Positions 35,601 through 43,883 of a DNA stretch of 64,000 bases are shown here, in pieces (the first letter of the stretch is position 1; every line of letters starts with the position of its first letter). A program made the translations under genes and the position numbers. Below the pieces are notes generated by a model that saw only the letters and a list, made by a program, of their open reading frames with translations, searched no databases and was not told the DNA's origin. Source of the stretch: Blastococcus sp. CT_GayMR19 (GTDB taxonomy: Bacteria > Actinomycetota > Actinomycetes > Mycobacteriales > Geodermatophilaceae); the NCBI RefSeq assembly GCF_004570385.1, contig NZ_SPQL01000003.1, positions 186,001 through 250,000 of the forward strand. The letters are read 5' to 3'.

Positions 35601-35850
35601 CGGCGTGAACGGCGACAGCCGGTACGTGCAGGACCGGCTGTGGGCCGATCGCTCCGACGTCGTCGACTGCATCCGTGGCGGTGGCTACTTCTACGTGTGC
35701 GGGGACGGCCGCCGCATGGCACCCGCCGTCCACGACGCGTGCGCCCAGATCTACCGGGGCGTCACAGGGGTCACGGCCGAGGAAGCCGACGCCTGGCTGA
35801 CCGCGGTGCAGCGCGAGCGCACTCGGTACGTCACCGACGTTTTCGCGTGA
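32674..35850 (+). CDS. Self-sufficient cytochrome P450/NADPH-P450 reductase fusion (CYP102/BM3 type)
   Basis: 1058 residues, close to P450-BM3 (1049). P450 domain: a Phe at the BM3 F87 position (ALFTAETSEENW, F91), I-helix FLVAGHETTSG (268-277), E-x-x-R LKETLR, haem loop FGNGARACIGRGF with C408. Reductase: FMN flavodoxin domain from about 490 (VSVLYGSNAGSSEAFAQRIA; VIVTASYEGLPPDNA; VFGCGNADWARTYQ), then FAD domain with RQYSISSSP, and NADPH-binding VCAGTGVGPFRGFLQER and YFYVCGDGRRMAP. Members hydroxylate fatty acids at subterminal carbons using NADPH and O2 in the cytoplasm. The ATG has GGAGG seven bases upstream (32662-32666). A hairpin terminator follows. No BM3P1-like TetR repressor is adjacent; the neighbour upstream is the frameshifted LAL regulator. 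Confidence 0.95.
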   Translation: MTALSQAAIPQPKPRPLLGNVPDLDPSGPVQGFMRLAREYGPIYKLDLPSGTMVVVSGQPLVDELCDERRFEKALHPPLLQTRDLVADALFTAETSEENWGIAHRILMPAFGPAALRSMFPGMVDVAEQLMLKWERQGPGVRIDLADNATRLTLDTIALCSFTHRFNSLYSDEMNPFVAAMVRRLEESGARTRRPALQTRLMVLRNRQYDEDKRVMYAVADQLIEDRRRNPPSAAARDVLDTLLTATDPQTGRRLSDENMRYQLITFLVAGHETTSGLLTFTLYELMRHPEVVTRARELVEAVLGKTAPRFEHLAQLGYLDQILKETLRLWPTAPGFAVRPYDQETTLGGRYPVRRDDVLLVLSPILHRDPAVWDDPERFDPDRFEFERAQQLPRNSWKPFGNGARACIGRGFALQEATLFLAMLLQRFDVSAADANYQLRIHETLTIKPEGFFIQVRRRPTRISDGRAADGAVAAQVATVPALHAANGIPVSVLYGSNAGSSEAFAQRIANDARQRGYTSTLSTLDSSAGHLPTEGAVVIVTASYEGLPPDNARKFVSWTEGLTDRALSGVRYAVFGCGNADWARTYQAVPKEIDARLAGAGAQRLVQRGEANARGDFFGDFETWYEQFWARVGEQFGHADVASPTGPLLEVSLRGATRDPLLRQNQLALGTIVANRELVNMSAPEARSKRHIEIALPAGTRYTAGDYLAVLPLNPASVVDRALARFDLAYDAQAVISMGSSGQTYLPTDQPITVGELLSSYVELSQPASRRQVGQLAGSAQSADREYLQALTADAAYQAEILDKRVSVLDLLERYPTLEVPLASFLQMLTPMIPRQYSISSSPLWSEDHVTLTVAVLRAPAWSGNGTYEGAASTYLAHARPGTKVAATVRPSSSGFHPPASLAVPMVMVCAGTGVGPFRGFLQERALRAEEEGIVPAPSLLFFGCDHPDVDYLYRDEFEQWEQLGVVSVRPAFSGVNGDSRYVQDRLWADRSDVVDCIRGGGYFYVCGDGRRMAPAVHDACAQIYRGVTGVTAEEADAWLTAVQRERTRYVTDVFA

Positions 35851-35859
35851 CGGCGTCCA

Positions 35860-35887
35860 CGCCCGGGGTTGCCGGTCACCCCGGGCG
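35860..35887 (+). terminator. Hairpin terminator after the P450 fusion
   Basis: cgcccggggt (35860-35869) pairs perfectly with accccgggcg (35878-35887) across an 8-nt loop, beginning 10 bp after the stop codon. Confidence 0.7.
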
Positions 35888-36150
35888 AGGCCACGCGACG
35901 CCGCGCAAGGCGAACGCGCCGGAGTCCCGCTCGTGGACGGCCACTTCCACGTCCGCCACGACAGGATCCACATCGACGGCAAGCTGACCCCGCGACACCA
36001 CGGTCGAGTCCACCACAACGAACTGTGCCGGCGATACACCGGAACACCGGTCCACGTCCTTCTGGATTCCGGACCGGTTCGGGTTGCGGCGTGGCGCATC
36101 GTTGTTCACGCGCGGACGCCGCCGATGAGCGCGACCGCCGTCCCGGCCTA
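35885..36150 (+). mobile_element. IS481-family transposase C-terminal relic
   Basis: Reading VDGHFHVRHDRIHIDGKLTP and RVHHNELCRRYTGTPVHVL aligns with the C-terminus of the intact IS481 transposase at 53712-54866 (IDGHFRVRHDKIDTNGKLTL; RLHHIGIGRRHAGTPVLVL). Upstream, ATPRKANAP in a different frame corresponds to AARPKASAS, so one base is lost near 35918. The N-terminal and DDE parts are absent. This is a remnant lying just beyond the P450 terminator, marking an old insertion and deletion boundary. Confidence 0.8.
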
Positions 36151-36218
36151 GAGCGGGCACGCGCGCGGAGTCCTCCTGGCGGGTGCCCGCCTCGTGGCCG
36201 AGCCGGCGGCCCTCCTCT

Positions 36219-38012
36219 CTAGCGGTTCGCGATCCCCCCGTTCCGGGCGAGTCGGAGCGTGCCGGAGGAGCTGCCGACGGCGCGGAGGTGCTCGGCGATG
36301 TCGCACCGCCGACGGACGAACCGGAGGGCTCCACCACCCACCGCCTTGACGGCGAACGGGCACCCGGGCCGGTCGAGGAGAACCCGGTCCCCAGCGGCCG
36401 ATCCGGCCGAGTCCGTCCTCGGCTGCTGCAGCGACTGCAGGACTGACCGGTGCGTCTCCCGGAACCGTCCGACGGCTCGGCGGAACGCGCTGTCTGCGGG
36501 ATTCTCGGCCTCGAGGTCCTCGACGAAGGCAGGCGGGTCCGTCGCCAGGAGGACGTCGTTCCAGCAGTCGTCGAGAACCAGCGTGCCTCCGCTGAACACC
36601 GACACGCCGACGGGTTCGGGCCCGTTCTCTCCCCAGATCTCCTCCTGGACGACGTACTCGTAGGCGTAGTGCAGATAGCGCTCGGTCACCGCCCCGGTGT
36701 CGACCCCGCTCTTGGTGGCGTCGGCGTCGCGGATCGCCGTGGTGAGCGTTGGCGTCAGCAGGCGGATCCCGGGGCCGGCCGGGATGCGCAGCGCATCCGC
36801 ATAGTTGGCCACGAGCGCGGCCTGGGCACCGACGCCCAGCTCGTCCCAGTGCTGGAAGTTCAGCCCGATCCCGGGCGGCGTGAACACCAGTTGCGGGTCC
36901 CACAGACCGCGCCGCTCGAAGATCCGCTGGGCGATGTCACGGGACAGCGCGTCGTTCGGGAAGAGCCGCTGGTCGGCCTCGTAGACCATGCGGGCGAGCA
37001 CCGGCATCGTGACGCCCGTGGGCGGAGCGTAGGACAGGGCACGCAGCGTCATCCGCCGCAGCCGCCGGGTCGCGGTGACCACCGCCTGCTTGAACGCCTC
37101 GAAGTCCCGCCGTCCTCCAGGGTCGGGGTAGTCGGCCTCCAGGACGGCGTCGACCAGCTCCACGAGGATGTCGTAGACGGCGGCCGTCCACACCGTCGAC
37201 CGGGCGTGCGGTTCCTTGGCGGCGTCCTCGTAGGACGGTCCTTCCAGCGCGGATCGCAGGTAGGCGGTCCCGCTGCCGCGCAGACCGATCCCGAACTCCT
37301 CGGCGAGGCCGCTGACGAGAGTCGGTCGCCGCATGTCCCCGCCGGAGTCCGCGAAGATGCGCTCGACCACGGGTGGGTGTTCCAGCGCGGAGAACAGCGC
37401 CAGCAGGTCGCCCAGGGACTCGTGCAGCGCCGCGGCGTCCAGTTCCACGGAGTAGAGGAACAACGGGCGGAAGGAGTCGAAGACGGCATGCCCCAGCTCG
37501 TGCGCCACGATGTCGTGGGAGAGGCACGTCCACACCGTGGCCGACCGGATGGGGGAGCGGAAGTAGCCGAAGTTGAGCGACGGTGACATCCCGTCGTAAT
37601 AGGCGTTGGCCCCTTCGAAGGCGTGCGGCCGGATCACCAGGGGCCCACCGTGGCGCCAGCGGATCTGCCGGCCCAGCGCCTCCTCGAACGCCCGGAGGGT
37701 GTGACCGGCGACGGCGAAGGCGTTCACCTGGTGGAACTGCGCGTTCTCGAGGAGGGGGCGTTCCGCCGGTGCCCTGTTGAACTCGCCGTACGTCAGCATG
37801 ATGCCGGGGTCGGACCAGTCCGCGGAGTCGAAGACGGGGTTGTCCGCCTCGTCGGCGTCGCGGATCACGAACTTGCTGGAGCCGGTACCGAGCAGGTAGT
37901 CCGTGTCGAGCGGGAACGGCCAGTCCTCGTGCAGGAGGTCGCCGCCGGCGTCCCGGAAGGAAGGGTCCTGCAACAGCATGGCCATCGGCTTGGTCGCCTT
38001 GTGCTCGATCAT
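36219..38012 (-). CDS. Gluzincin-type zinc metalloprotease (M4-like HEXXH protein)
   Basis: 597 residues. The zinc motif HELGH (171-175) sits in SHDIVAHELGHAVFDSF and a downstream ALHESLGDLLALF gives the third ligand E198 with an Asp four residues on, the E-x3-D arrangement of thermolysin-like peptidases. N-terminal sequence has no signal peptide and no membrane segment, so cytoplasmic or non-classically exported activity is implied, unlike typical M4 enzymes. The C-terminal 220 residues (after about 380) have no domain I recognise. The start may be 38012 or the ATG at 37982. It stands alone: an IS481 relic is at its 3' side and an 880-bp gene-poor stretch at its 5' side. Confidence 0.8.
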   Translation of the reverse strand: MIEHKATKPMAMLLQDPSFRDAGGDLLHEDWPFPLDTDYLLGTGSSKFVIRDADEADNPVFDSADWSDPGIMLTYGEFNRAPAERPLLENAQFHQVNAFAVAGHTLRAFEEALGRQIRWRHGGPLVIRPHAFEGANAYYDGMSPSLNFGYFRSPIRSATVWTCLSHDIVAHELGHAVFDSFRPLFLYSVELDAAALHESLGDLLALFSALEHPPVVERIFADSGGDMRRPTLVSGLAEEFGIGLRGSGTAYLRSALEGPSYEDAAKEPHARSTVWTAAVYDILVELVDAVLEADYPDPGGRRDFEAFKQAVVTATRRLRRMTLRALSYAPPTGVTMPVLARMVYEADQRLFPNDALSRDIAQRIFERRGLWDPQLVFTPPGIGLNFQHWDELGVGAQAALVANYADALRIPAGPGIRLLTPTLTTAIRDADATKSGVDTGAVTERYLHYAYEYVVQEEIWGENGPEPVGVSVFSGGTLVLDDCWNDVLLATDPPAFVEDLEAENPADSAFRRAVGRFRETHRSVLQSLQQPRTDSAGSAAGDRVLLDRPGCPFAVKAVGGGALRFVRRRCDIAEHLRAVGSSSGTLRLARNGGIANR

Positions 38013-38895
38013 CTCGATCTCATCTCAGCTGGACACGTGCAGTGGGAAGATGGGGCGCCCGAAGAAGGGTCTGGGTCGGGCGTCACCGAGCCGATATCGC
38101 GGCAGCACAGCGGGGCATGAGCAGGTGGATGCCGACCGATGCGTGGGCGTGCGTCCTGTGTGGCGGGACCGCCCGGTGCGGGGCGTCGACGGGGGACCTG
38201 GTGACGGGGTCCGGACTCGGCGACGACCGGGCGTGGTCCGACCGGGGGACCTCGCGTCCGTTGGTGATATCCGGGATCCGTCGTCGCGTGGGCGGACTGC
38301 CGGCGCCTCACCGCGGCGCATGCGCCGCGCTGCTGGGCGGCTGATTCCGGGGCGCGGAGCATCGCGCCGTTGTCGCGCGGCCTCGTTGACCGTGAAAGGG
38401 CAAGCACCTCGGGCTCCTGACCAGCAGAAACGTAGACGATGCTGTGTTCGAGGGGGATGTGGACACCGTGACATGGGAGCCGCCCACCAGCGACCTCCCT
38501 GGTGGGGGAGGAGCGCCGTCTGCGCGGCTTCAGGACATGAATGGAACCTAGCGGTGCGTCGACAGGATGCTGGTGAGGCGATCTGGTGCCCTGTTGTCTG
38601 CCCGATCGGACGCGTCTCTGCCGGCCCCGGCGGCCGCGCGAGCCGTGCGGCGGCGCTGGGCGAGCGCGATCGCAACGGCAGGGATGAGGGGGCTGACGGT
38701 GCCCACCAGTTCCTGATCGGTGGCCCACGGGCGCCGAACGGGAGCCGAACCGCTGCTCCACCGCCGCCGGCCGGGACAGCGGACGCTGCCACCGGCCCTC
38801 CCATCCGCTCCGCCGTGGCCGGCCCCGCTGTCGGCTGCCCCGCGGCAGGGCGCCCACCGGGATCGGGGACGTCTCGTCCGGAGACCCGAGTCGGC
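38013..38895. other. 883-bp stretch without a supported gene
   Basis: Several open frames exist on both strands, but all are Arg/Pro-rich or lack start signals and homology, as expected from GC-rich non-coding DNA. A short inverted repeat (38483-38490 with 38499-38506, 8 bp) is present. The region should hold the promoter of the metalloprotease gene at its left end. Confidence 0.5.
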
Positions 38896-39309
38896 TCAGT
38901 CCGGCCAGTCGGCTGCGGTCATGCCGTCCGGATGGCCTGCCGGCCACTGGACCAGCTCGATCCGGTTGCCGTCGGGATCGGTGATCACCGCCGTGCGGAA
39001 GTCGTCCGAGCCGTCCGGCGAGGACGGTGCCTCCGCCCGGATGCTCTGCGCGGCCAACGCGGTGACGGTGGCGTGCATGGACTCCACCGTGATGACGAAG
39101 TGGCTGAGGCCGGTCCCGCGCGCGACGCCGCGGTCGGGGTCGTGGACGAGCTCGATGCTGACGACGTCGTCGTCCGGGAGCTTGAGCATGGTCAGGTGCC
39201 CGATCCCGGTCTCCGGCACGCTTCCGACCACCTCGTAGCCGACCGCCGTGTAGAAGGCCAGCGACCGCTCCAGATCCGCCACATGGAGACCGAAGTGCAG
39301 GGTCCTCAC
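38896..39309 (-). CDS. VOC family protein (glyoxalase/bleomycin-resistance fold)
   Basis: 137 residues with the paired beta-alpha-beta-beta-beta modules of the vicinal-oxygen-chelate fold: LHFGLHVADLERSLAFYTAVGYEVVG for the first, LSHFVITVESMHATVTALAAQ for the second, and the characteristic end TAVITDPDGNRIELVQW with a metal-binding Glu. Candidate metal ligands are the His in HFGLHV, the His in GTGLSHFVI and the final Glu. Possible roles include lactoylglutathione-lyase-like isomerase, dioxygenase or antibiotic binding; nothing decides. It lies 142 bp downstream of the response regulator gene, same strand, possibly its own unit. Confidence 0.85.
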   Translation of the reverse strand: MRTLHFGLHVADLERSLAFYTAVGYEVVGSVPETGIGHLTMLKLPDDDVVSIELVHDPDRGVARGTGLSHFVITVESMHATVTALAAQSIRAEAPSSPDGSDDFRTAVITDPDGNRIELVQWPAGHPDGMTAADWPD

Positions 39310-39451
39310 GGTCTGGCTCCTCTCATCGGCGGCCGCGCCGCGTCAGACGACGGGTAGGACCAGTGCCGGACCCGGGACTCATCGGCCAGGAGCGAGCGCC
39401 ACCCCGTGGCGGACGCCCGGCAGAGCACGACGGCTCCGCGATCGAGGCGGG

Positions 39452-40093
39452 TCAGGCTCGGATGATCCGTTGCTCGATGGCCTTGGCGACCGCGCCGGCG
39501 CGGCTCTCCACGGCGAGTTTGGTGTAGATGTGCGCGAGGTGGGATTTGACGGTCGCCTCGCTGACGAGCAGCCGCCGCGCCATCTCCTTGTTGGCCAGGC
39601 CGTCGGCCAGCAGTCCGAGGATCTGCACCTCCCGTTCGGTGAGTGCGGGCTCGGGGGAGTTGACCCGGCGCACCAGCAGCGCGGCCACGTCGGAGGCGAG
39701 GACCGTCTCGCCGCGTGCCACGGCGCGGATTCCGCGGAACAGCTCGTCGGGCGGGGCGTCCTTGAGCAGGTAGCCGGAGGCGCCCGCGTCGAGGGCGGTG
39801 CGGATGTCGGTCTCGGTGACGTAGGTCGTCAGGATCAGGACCCGCGGTGGCTGGGGGAGGTTCCGCAGCAGCGCGGTGGTGGCGGCTCCGCCCGGGCCCG
39901 CGCCGAGGTTCAGGTCCATCAGCACGACGTCGGGTCGGGTGCGCCGCACCACGTCCTCGGCGGCGGCGGCGTCGCGCGCCTCGCCGACGACGTCCAGGTC
40001 GGCCTGGCTCTCCACGAGGGCTCGCAGGCCGGCGCGCACCACGGGGTGGTCGTCGACGAGCACGAGGCACAGGCCGGGCTCAGTGGCGTCCAT
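39452..40093 (-). CDS. NarL/LuxR-type response regulator
   Basis: 213 residues. Receiver domain with acidic pocket LVDDHPVVRAGL (D14, D15), phospho-acceptor D60 in DVVLMDLNLG, Thr in LTTYVTE and Lys in GYLLKDAPP. C-terminal GerE helix-turn-helix LTEREVQILGLLADGLANKEMARRLLVSEATVKSHLAHIYTKLAV at about 148-192. Its start overlaps the histidine kinase gene end by 14 nt, so the pair is co-translated and forms a two-component system. Targets unknown; the divergent exported beta-propeller/ankyrin pair beyond the kinase is one candidate. Confidence 0.92.
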   Translation of the reverse strand: MDATEPGLCLVLVDDHPVVRAGLRALVESQADLDVVGEARDAAAAEDVVRRTRPDVVLMDLNLGAGPGGAATTALLRNLPQPPRVLILTTYVTETDIRTALDAGASGYLLKDAPPDELFRGIRAVARGETVLASDVAALLVRRVNSPEPALTEREVQILGLLADGLANKEMARRLLVSEATVKSHLAHIYTKLAVESRAGAVAKAIEQRIIRA

Positions 40094-41303
40094 CGGGGCT
40101 TCCCAGCGGGATGGTGAAGGCGAGCGCCGTGCCCTCGCCCGGCGCTGTCTCGACCGTCAGCGTGCCGCCGAACTGCTCGGCGCGGTCGCGGATGCCGGGC
40201 AGTCCCCGTCCGCGGGGGCCGGCGGCGGTCGCGCGGCGAGGGTCGAACCCGGATCCGTCGTCGCGCACGTCCAGGGAGACGAGGTCGGGCTGGTAGGTCA
40301 AGGACACCGTCGCCGTCCGGGCCGCGGCGTGCTCGACGACGTTGGCCAGGGCGCCGCGTGCCGTCCGCAGGAGCGCGGTGGCAACCTCCACCGGGACGTC
40401 GACCGGGATGCCGTCGACGTGCACGTCGGCCCGCACGCCGGTGCCGCGCACAGCGCGTTCGCAGGTGCGGCGCAGCGTGGCGACCAGGGCCGGCGGGCTG
40501 CCCGTCGCGCCGAGCTCCGGCGGCGCCAGGTTCCGTACGACGCGGCGCACCTCATCGAGGCCGTCCCGGGCGGTCGAGGCCGCCTGGGCCACGTGGTCCC
40601 GTGCGGCGTCCGGTCGGCTGGTCCACGACCGCTCGGCGGCCTGGAGCAGCAGGTTGATGCTCGACAGCGCCTGCGCGACGCTGTCGTGGATCTCGCGGGA
40701 CAGCCGCGCCCGCTCCGCGAGCACGCCCGCGCGGTGCTGGGCCTCGGCCAGGTTCCCCTGGGCCTCCTGCAGCTCGTTCAGGAGATCCTGCCGGGACGCG
40801 GCCTCGCGTTCCAGGGCCCGGTACGCCACGACGGCCAGCCAGGCCACGGAGATCGGACCGGTCACGACCGTGAGGTCCACGTCTCCCTGCATCAGGGTCC
40901 ATGCGACGACGACGCAGGCGGTCATGAACGCGATCACGGCACCGGCCGCGGCGAAGGGCAGCACCCGCAGGACCACGAAGGACAAGGGCACCGCGAGCCA
41001 GGCGAACGACGGCGCCAGCACGACCAGGACGAACCAGATCGCGACCAGCGTCAGGCACCAGATCCACGGCCACGGTCCCGGTGTCCACCGGCCCGACCGC
41101 GGCCGGGCCGCGTAGCAGGCGAGCAGCACGGTGGCACCGCCGAGCACTGCAGGGGCCCGATCGCCGAAGCCGTGCCCGTCCACGTAGCGGGCGGCGGACG
41201 CGAGGGTGAGGACGACGAGGACGACGTCCAGCCAGACGTCGAGCCGGCTGATGTCGGCGAGGATGCCGCGGACGCCGCGGCGGCGCTCGGGCTTCCGCTC
41301 CAT
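40080..41303 (-). CDS. Sensor histidine kinase (NarL-partner, HisKA_3)
   Basis: 407 residues. Five to six N-terminal helices (about 24-160), e.g. LDVVLVVLTLASAARYV, WIWCLTLVAIWFVLVVLA, AVIAFMTACVVVAWTLM, with little extracellular sequence, suggest sensing in or near the membrane. A short coiled coil (LEREAASRQDLLNELQEAQGNL) leads to the HisKA_3 phospho-acceptor H206 in LSREIHDSVAQALSSINLLL, and the HATPase domain ends with DDGSGFDPRR and GRGLPGIRDRAEQFGGTL (G-box). The usual Asn of the N-box (ALANVVEHA) is present. Partner of the overlapping response regulator. Divergent from the beta-propeller gene across 134 bp. Confidence 0.92.
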   Translation of the reverse strand: MERKPERRRGVRGILADISRLDVWLDVVLVVLTLASAARYVDGHGFGDRAPAVLGGATVLLACYAARPRSGRWTPGPWPWIWCLTLVAIWFVLVVLAPSFAWLAVPLSFVVLRVLPFAAAGAVIAFMTACVVVAWTLMQGDVDLTVVTGPISVAWLAVVAYRALEREAASRQDLLNELQEAQGNLAEAQHRAGVLAERARLSREIHDSVAQALSSINLLLQAAERSWTSRPDAARDHVAQAASTARDGLDEVRRVVRNLAPPELGATGSPPALVATLRRTCERAVRGTGVRADVHVDGIPVDVPVEVATALLRTARGALANVVEHAAARTATVSLTYQPDLVSLDVRDDGSGFDPRRATAAGPRGRGLPGIRDRAEQFGGTLTVETAPGEGTALAFTIPLGSPDGRH

Positions 41304-41437
41304 GATCCCCCGACGTTACGACCCGCGGCCACGCCCCGGCATCATCCGTTCGGCTATCGCGGGGGGACCGATCGGTCGATGACCGCAGCACCCCGGCACG
41401 CGCACCGTGGAGCTCCCACCACACCTCGGGAGTTCCT

Positions 41438-42406
41438 GTGCGTCGTCTGCTCGTTCCTGCCGCCACCGTCCTCGGCCTCACCCTGCCGGTGCTGGTCGCC
41501 GCCGCGCCGTCCGCCGCCGCCTCGGGCGACGGCCCCGGCCGACCGGCGAGCTATCAGCTGGCGGGCGACGCCGGCGGCTCGAAGTTCGAAGGCATCGGAG
41601 TGGACCCCCGGGAGCGGACCTTCTACGTCAGCGAGATCACCGGCGGGGAGATCCACCGCGGCGACGTCCGCAGCGGCGCGACCGAGGAGTGGTTGCCCGA
41701 GGGAGCCGACGGCCGCAGCACCGCCCGCGGCATCACCACCGACGAGGACGGCCGGATCTACATCGCCGGCGGGCCGAACGGGCTGAACAACGACCGGCCC
41801 GACCTGTGGGTCTACGCCCCCGACGGCGCCCTGCTGGCGGCGCTGCGCGTCGACGTCCCCGACGCCTTCCTCAACGACGTGACGATCGGCCCCGACGGCG
41901 CGGCGTACTTCACCAACTCCGACGCGCCGCAGGTCTTCCGCGTCGGCGAGGAGCACGGCGAGTGGACGGTCAGCACCTGGGCGGACGCCACCGGGACGAT
42001 CACCCGGCAGGAGGGCTTCAACCTGGGCGGCATCGTGGTCTCGCCGAACCGCCGGGCGCTGGTCGTCGCCCAGGGGAACGCCGGCCTCCTGTGGCGCTTC
42101 GACCTGCGCACCGGGAAGGCGACCCGCATCGACACGGGGGACGCCGACCTGGGAGACGCCGACGGCCTGGTCCTCCACGGCTGCCGACTCACGGTGATCC
42201 GCAACTTCAGCCGGGTGCTCACCACTCTGCGACTGGACCCGGACGCCCGGACCGCCGACCTGCTCGGCGGAACGCCCACCGATCCCACCCGGGTGTTCAC
42301 CACGGGCAAGGAGGCGCGGGGCCGGCTGCTCCTGGTGGACAGCAAGTTCGACGAGCAGGTCGCCGTGCCGCCGTACGAGGTGGTCGCCGTGCCGCTGCCG
42401 CGATGA
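41438..42406 (+). CDS. Exported SMP-30/gluconolactonase-like beta-propeller protein
   Basis: 322 residues from GTG 41438. Signal peptide RRLLVPAATVLGLTLPVLVAAAPSAAA, split over residues 2-28, with cleavage near AAA-SG. The mature part has repeated blades ending in acidic turns: FEGIGVDPRERTFYVSEITGG, ITTDEDGRIYIAGG, VTIGPDGAAYFTNSD, VVSPNRRALVVAQG. That pattern is typical of SMP-30/gluconolactonase and superoxide-dismutase-annotated exported propellers in actinobacteria. A catalytic role (lactone hydrolysis, Ca-dependent) is possible but not proven. Its TGA overlaps the ATG of the ankyrin lipoprotein gene (ATGA), so the two are coupled. Confidence 0.83.
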   Translation: MRRLLVPAATVLGLTLPVLVAAAPSAAASGDGPGRPASYQLAGDAGGSKFEGIGVDPRERTFYVSEITGGEIHRGDVRSGATEEWLPEGADGRSTARGITTDEDGRIYIAGGPNGLNNDRPDLWVYAPDGALLAALRVDVPDAFLNDVTIGPDGAAYFTNSDAPQVFRVGEEHGEWTVSTWADATGTITRQEGFNLGGIVVSPNRRALVVAQGNAGLLWRFDLRTGKATRIDTGDADLGDADGLVLHGCRLTVIRNFSRVLTTLRLDPDARTADLLGGTPTDPTRVFTTGKEARGRLLLVDSKFDEQVAVPPYEVVAVPLPR

Positions 42407-43680
42407 GGGCCGCGTGCTGGGCGGTCCGCGTCGCGGTCGCGCTGTCCGTGGGAACGATCGTCGCGTGCGGGCAGGGGGCCCCGGAGCGGGCGGCCGGCGA
42501 CCCGACCGGCGCGTCGTCGGAGCCGCCGTCCCAGGCGCCGGCATCCACCACCCCGACCCCGCACCCCCGTTCGGCCGGGCAGCAGCGAGAGCTGGACAAC
42601 TCCCTTCTCGAAGCCGCCTGGGCGAACGACCTCCCTCGCGCGCGGGAGCTGATCGCCGCCGGGGCCGACGTCGACTTCGAGGACGAGACTCAGCAGAGCG
42701 CCTACCTGATCGCCACGAGTGAGGGTCACCGCGAGCTGCTGGAGCTGGCCCTGGCCGCCGGCGCCGATCTCGGCGCCCGGGACAGCTTCGACGGGACGGG
42801 GTTGATCCGGGCCGCCGAGCGGGGGCACGCCGACATCGTCGGCCGGCTGCTGCGGAGCGGAATCGCCGTCGACCACGTCAACCGCCCGGGCTTCACCGCC
42901 CTCCACGAGGCGATCATCTACGGGGACGGCAGCCGGCGGTACGTCGACACCGTGCGGCTGCTCGTGGCCCGGGGGGCGGACGTCTCGCTGGCCCCGGAAC
43001 GCGACGGCATCCTCCCGATCCAGCACGCCCGGTCCCGGGGGCAGGACGCCGTCGCAGCAACCCTGCAGGCCGCGATCGACGCCGGCCATCCGGGGGATCC
43101 CGACCAGCTGCTGCTGGATGCCGCGGCCGCCGGCGACGCGGACCAGGTGGTCGTCGCGCTGCGGGCCGGGGCCGCCCTCGAGGTGCGTGACGGGAAAGGA
43201 CGCACGCCGCTCCTGCTGGCGGCCACGCACGATCGGGTGGATGTCGCCCGGCTGCTGGTCGCTCTCGGCGCCGACCCCGACGCGCTCGACCACCGCCACG
43301 ACACCCCCTGGCTGGTGACCGGCGTGACCGGCAGCGTGCCGATGCTCGAGGTCCTGCTGCCGGCCGGCCCGGACCAGACCGTGCGCAACCGGTTCGGCGG
43401 TGTGTCGGTGATACCCGCGGCCGAGCGCGGGCACGTCGAATACGTGCGCCGGGTGGTCCAGACGGGCATCGACGTCAACCACGTGAACGACCCCGGCTGG
43501 ACCGCCCTGCTCGAGGCGGTCGTGTACGGCGACGGCTCCTGGCGCTACCAGGAAGTCGTCCGGATCCTGCTCGCCGCCGGGGCGGACCCGGCGATCGCGG
43601 ATGCTCAGGGCAGAACGGCTCTGGAGCACGCCACCGCACGGCAGCAGCAGGAGGTCGCGCTGATCCTGCGCGGGGGCTGA
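42403..43680 (+). CDS. Ankyrin-repeat lipoprotein
   Basis: 425 residues. N-terminus MRAACWAVRVAVALSVGTIVACGQ ends in the lipobox IVAC, so the protein should be lipid-anchored at Cys22 on the outer face of the membrane, followed by a Pro/Thr/Ser linker to about 60. Eight to ten ankyrin-type repeats follow in two similar halves: SLLEAAWANDLPRARELIAAGADVDF, GLIRAAERGHADIVGRLLRSG, FTALHEAIIYGDGSRRYVDTVRLLVARGADV (split) and again LLLDAAAAGDADQVVVALRAGA, VIPAAERGHVEYVRRVVQTG, WTALLEAVVYGDGSWRYQEVVRILLAAGAD (split). The near-identical halves imply an internal duplication. Coupled to the propeller gene; probably a surface protein-interaction scaffold. Confidence 0.87.
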   Translation: MRAACWAVRVAVALSVGTIVACGQGAPERAAGDPTGASSEPPSQAPASTTPTPHPRSAGQQRELDNSLLEAAWANDLPRARELIAAGADVDFEDETQQSAYLIATSEGHRELLELALAAGADLGARDSFDGTGLIRAAERGHADIVGRLLRSGIAVDHVNRPGFTALHEAIIYGDGSRRYVDTVRLLVARGADVSLAPERDGILPIQHARSRGQDAVAATLQAAIDAGHPGDPDQLLLDAAAAGDADQVVVALRAGAALEVRDGKGRTPLLLAATHDRVDVARLLVALGADPDALDHRHDTPWLVTGVTGSVPMLEVLLPAGPDQTVRNRFGGVSVIPAAERGHVEYVRRVVQTGIDVNHVNDPGWTALLEAVVYGDGSWRYQEVVRILLAAGADPAIADAQGRTALEHATARQQQEVALILRGG

Positions 43681-43883
43681 CCCAGCGGCCCATGGCAGGG
43701 GCTGCGACGACCCCGCCGCCGTCGGCATCCGGGCTCCGGGCTCCAGCTTCCAGTGGCGAACCGTCAGGCCAGCACGTGGGCCGTGCCCGGCTCCGTAACC
43801 TGCCGACCCGACACGTCGACGCGGTCGTGAGGCGTCGGTTCAGCGGGACGGCGGGTGCAGCGCCTGGAACTCCTCGATCATGG

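Noticed and set aside
38009-38947. Long minus-strand frame (312 aa) and a parallel 259-aa frame
   Set aside because: Arg/Pro/Ser-rich without domains, no Shine-Dalgarno; typical chance frames in GC-rich intergenic DNA.
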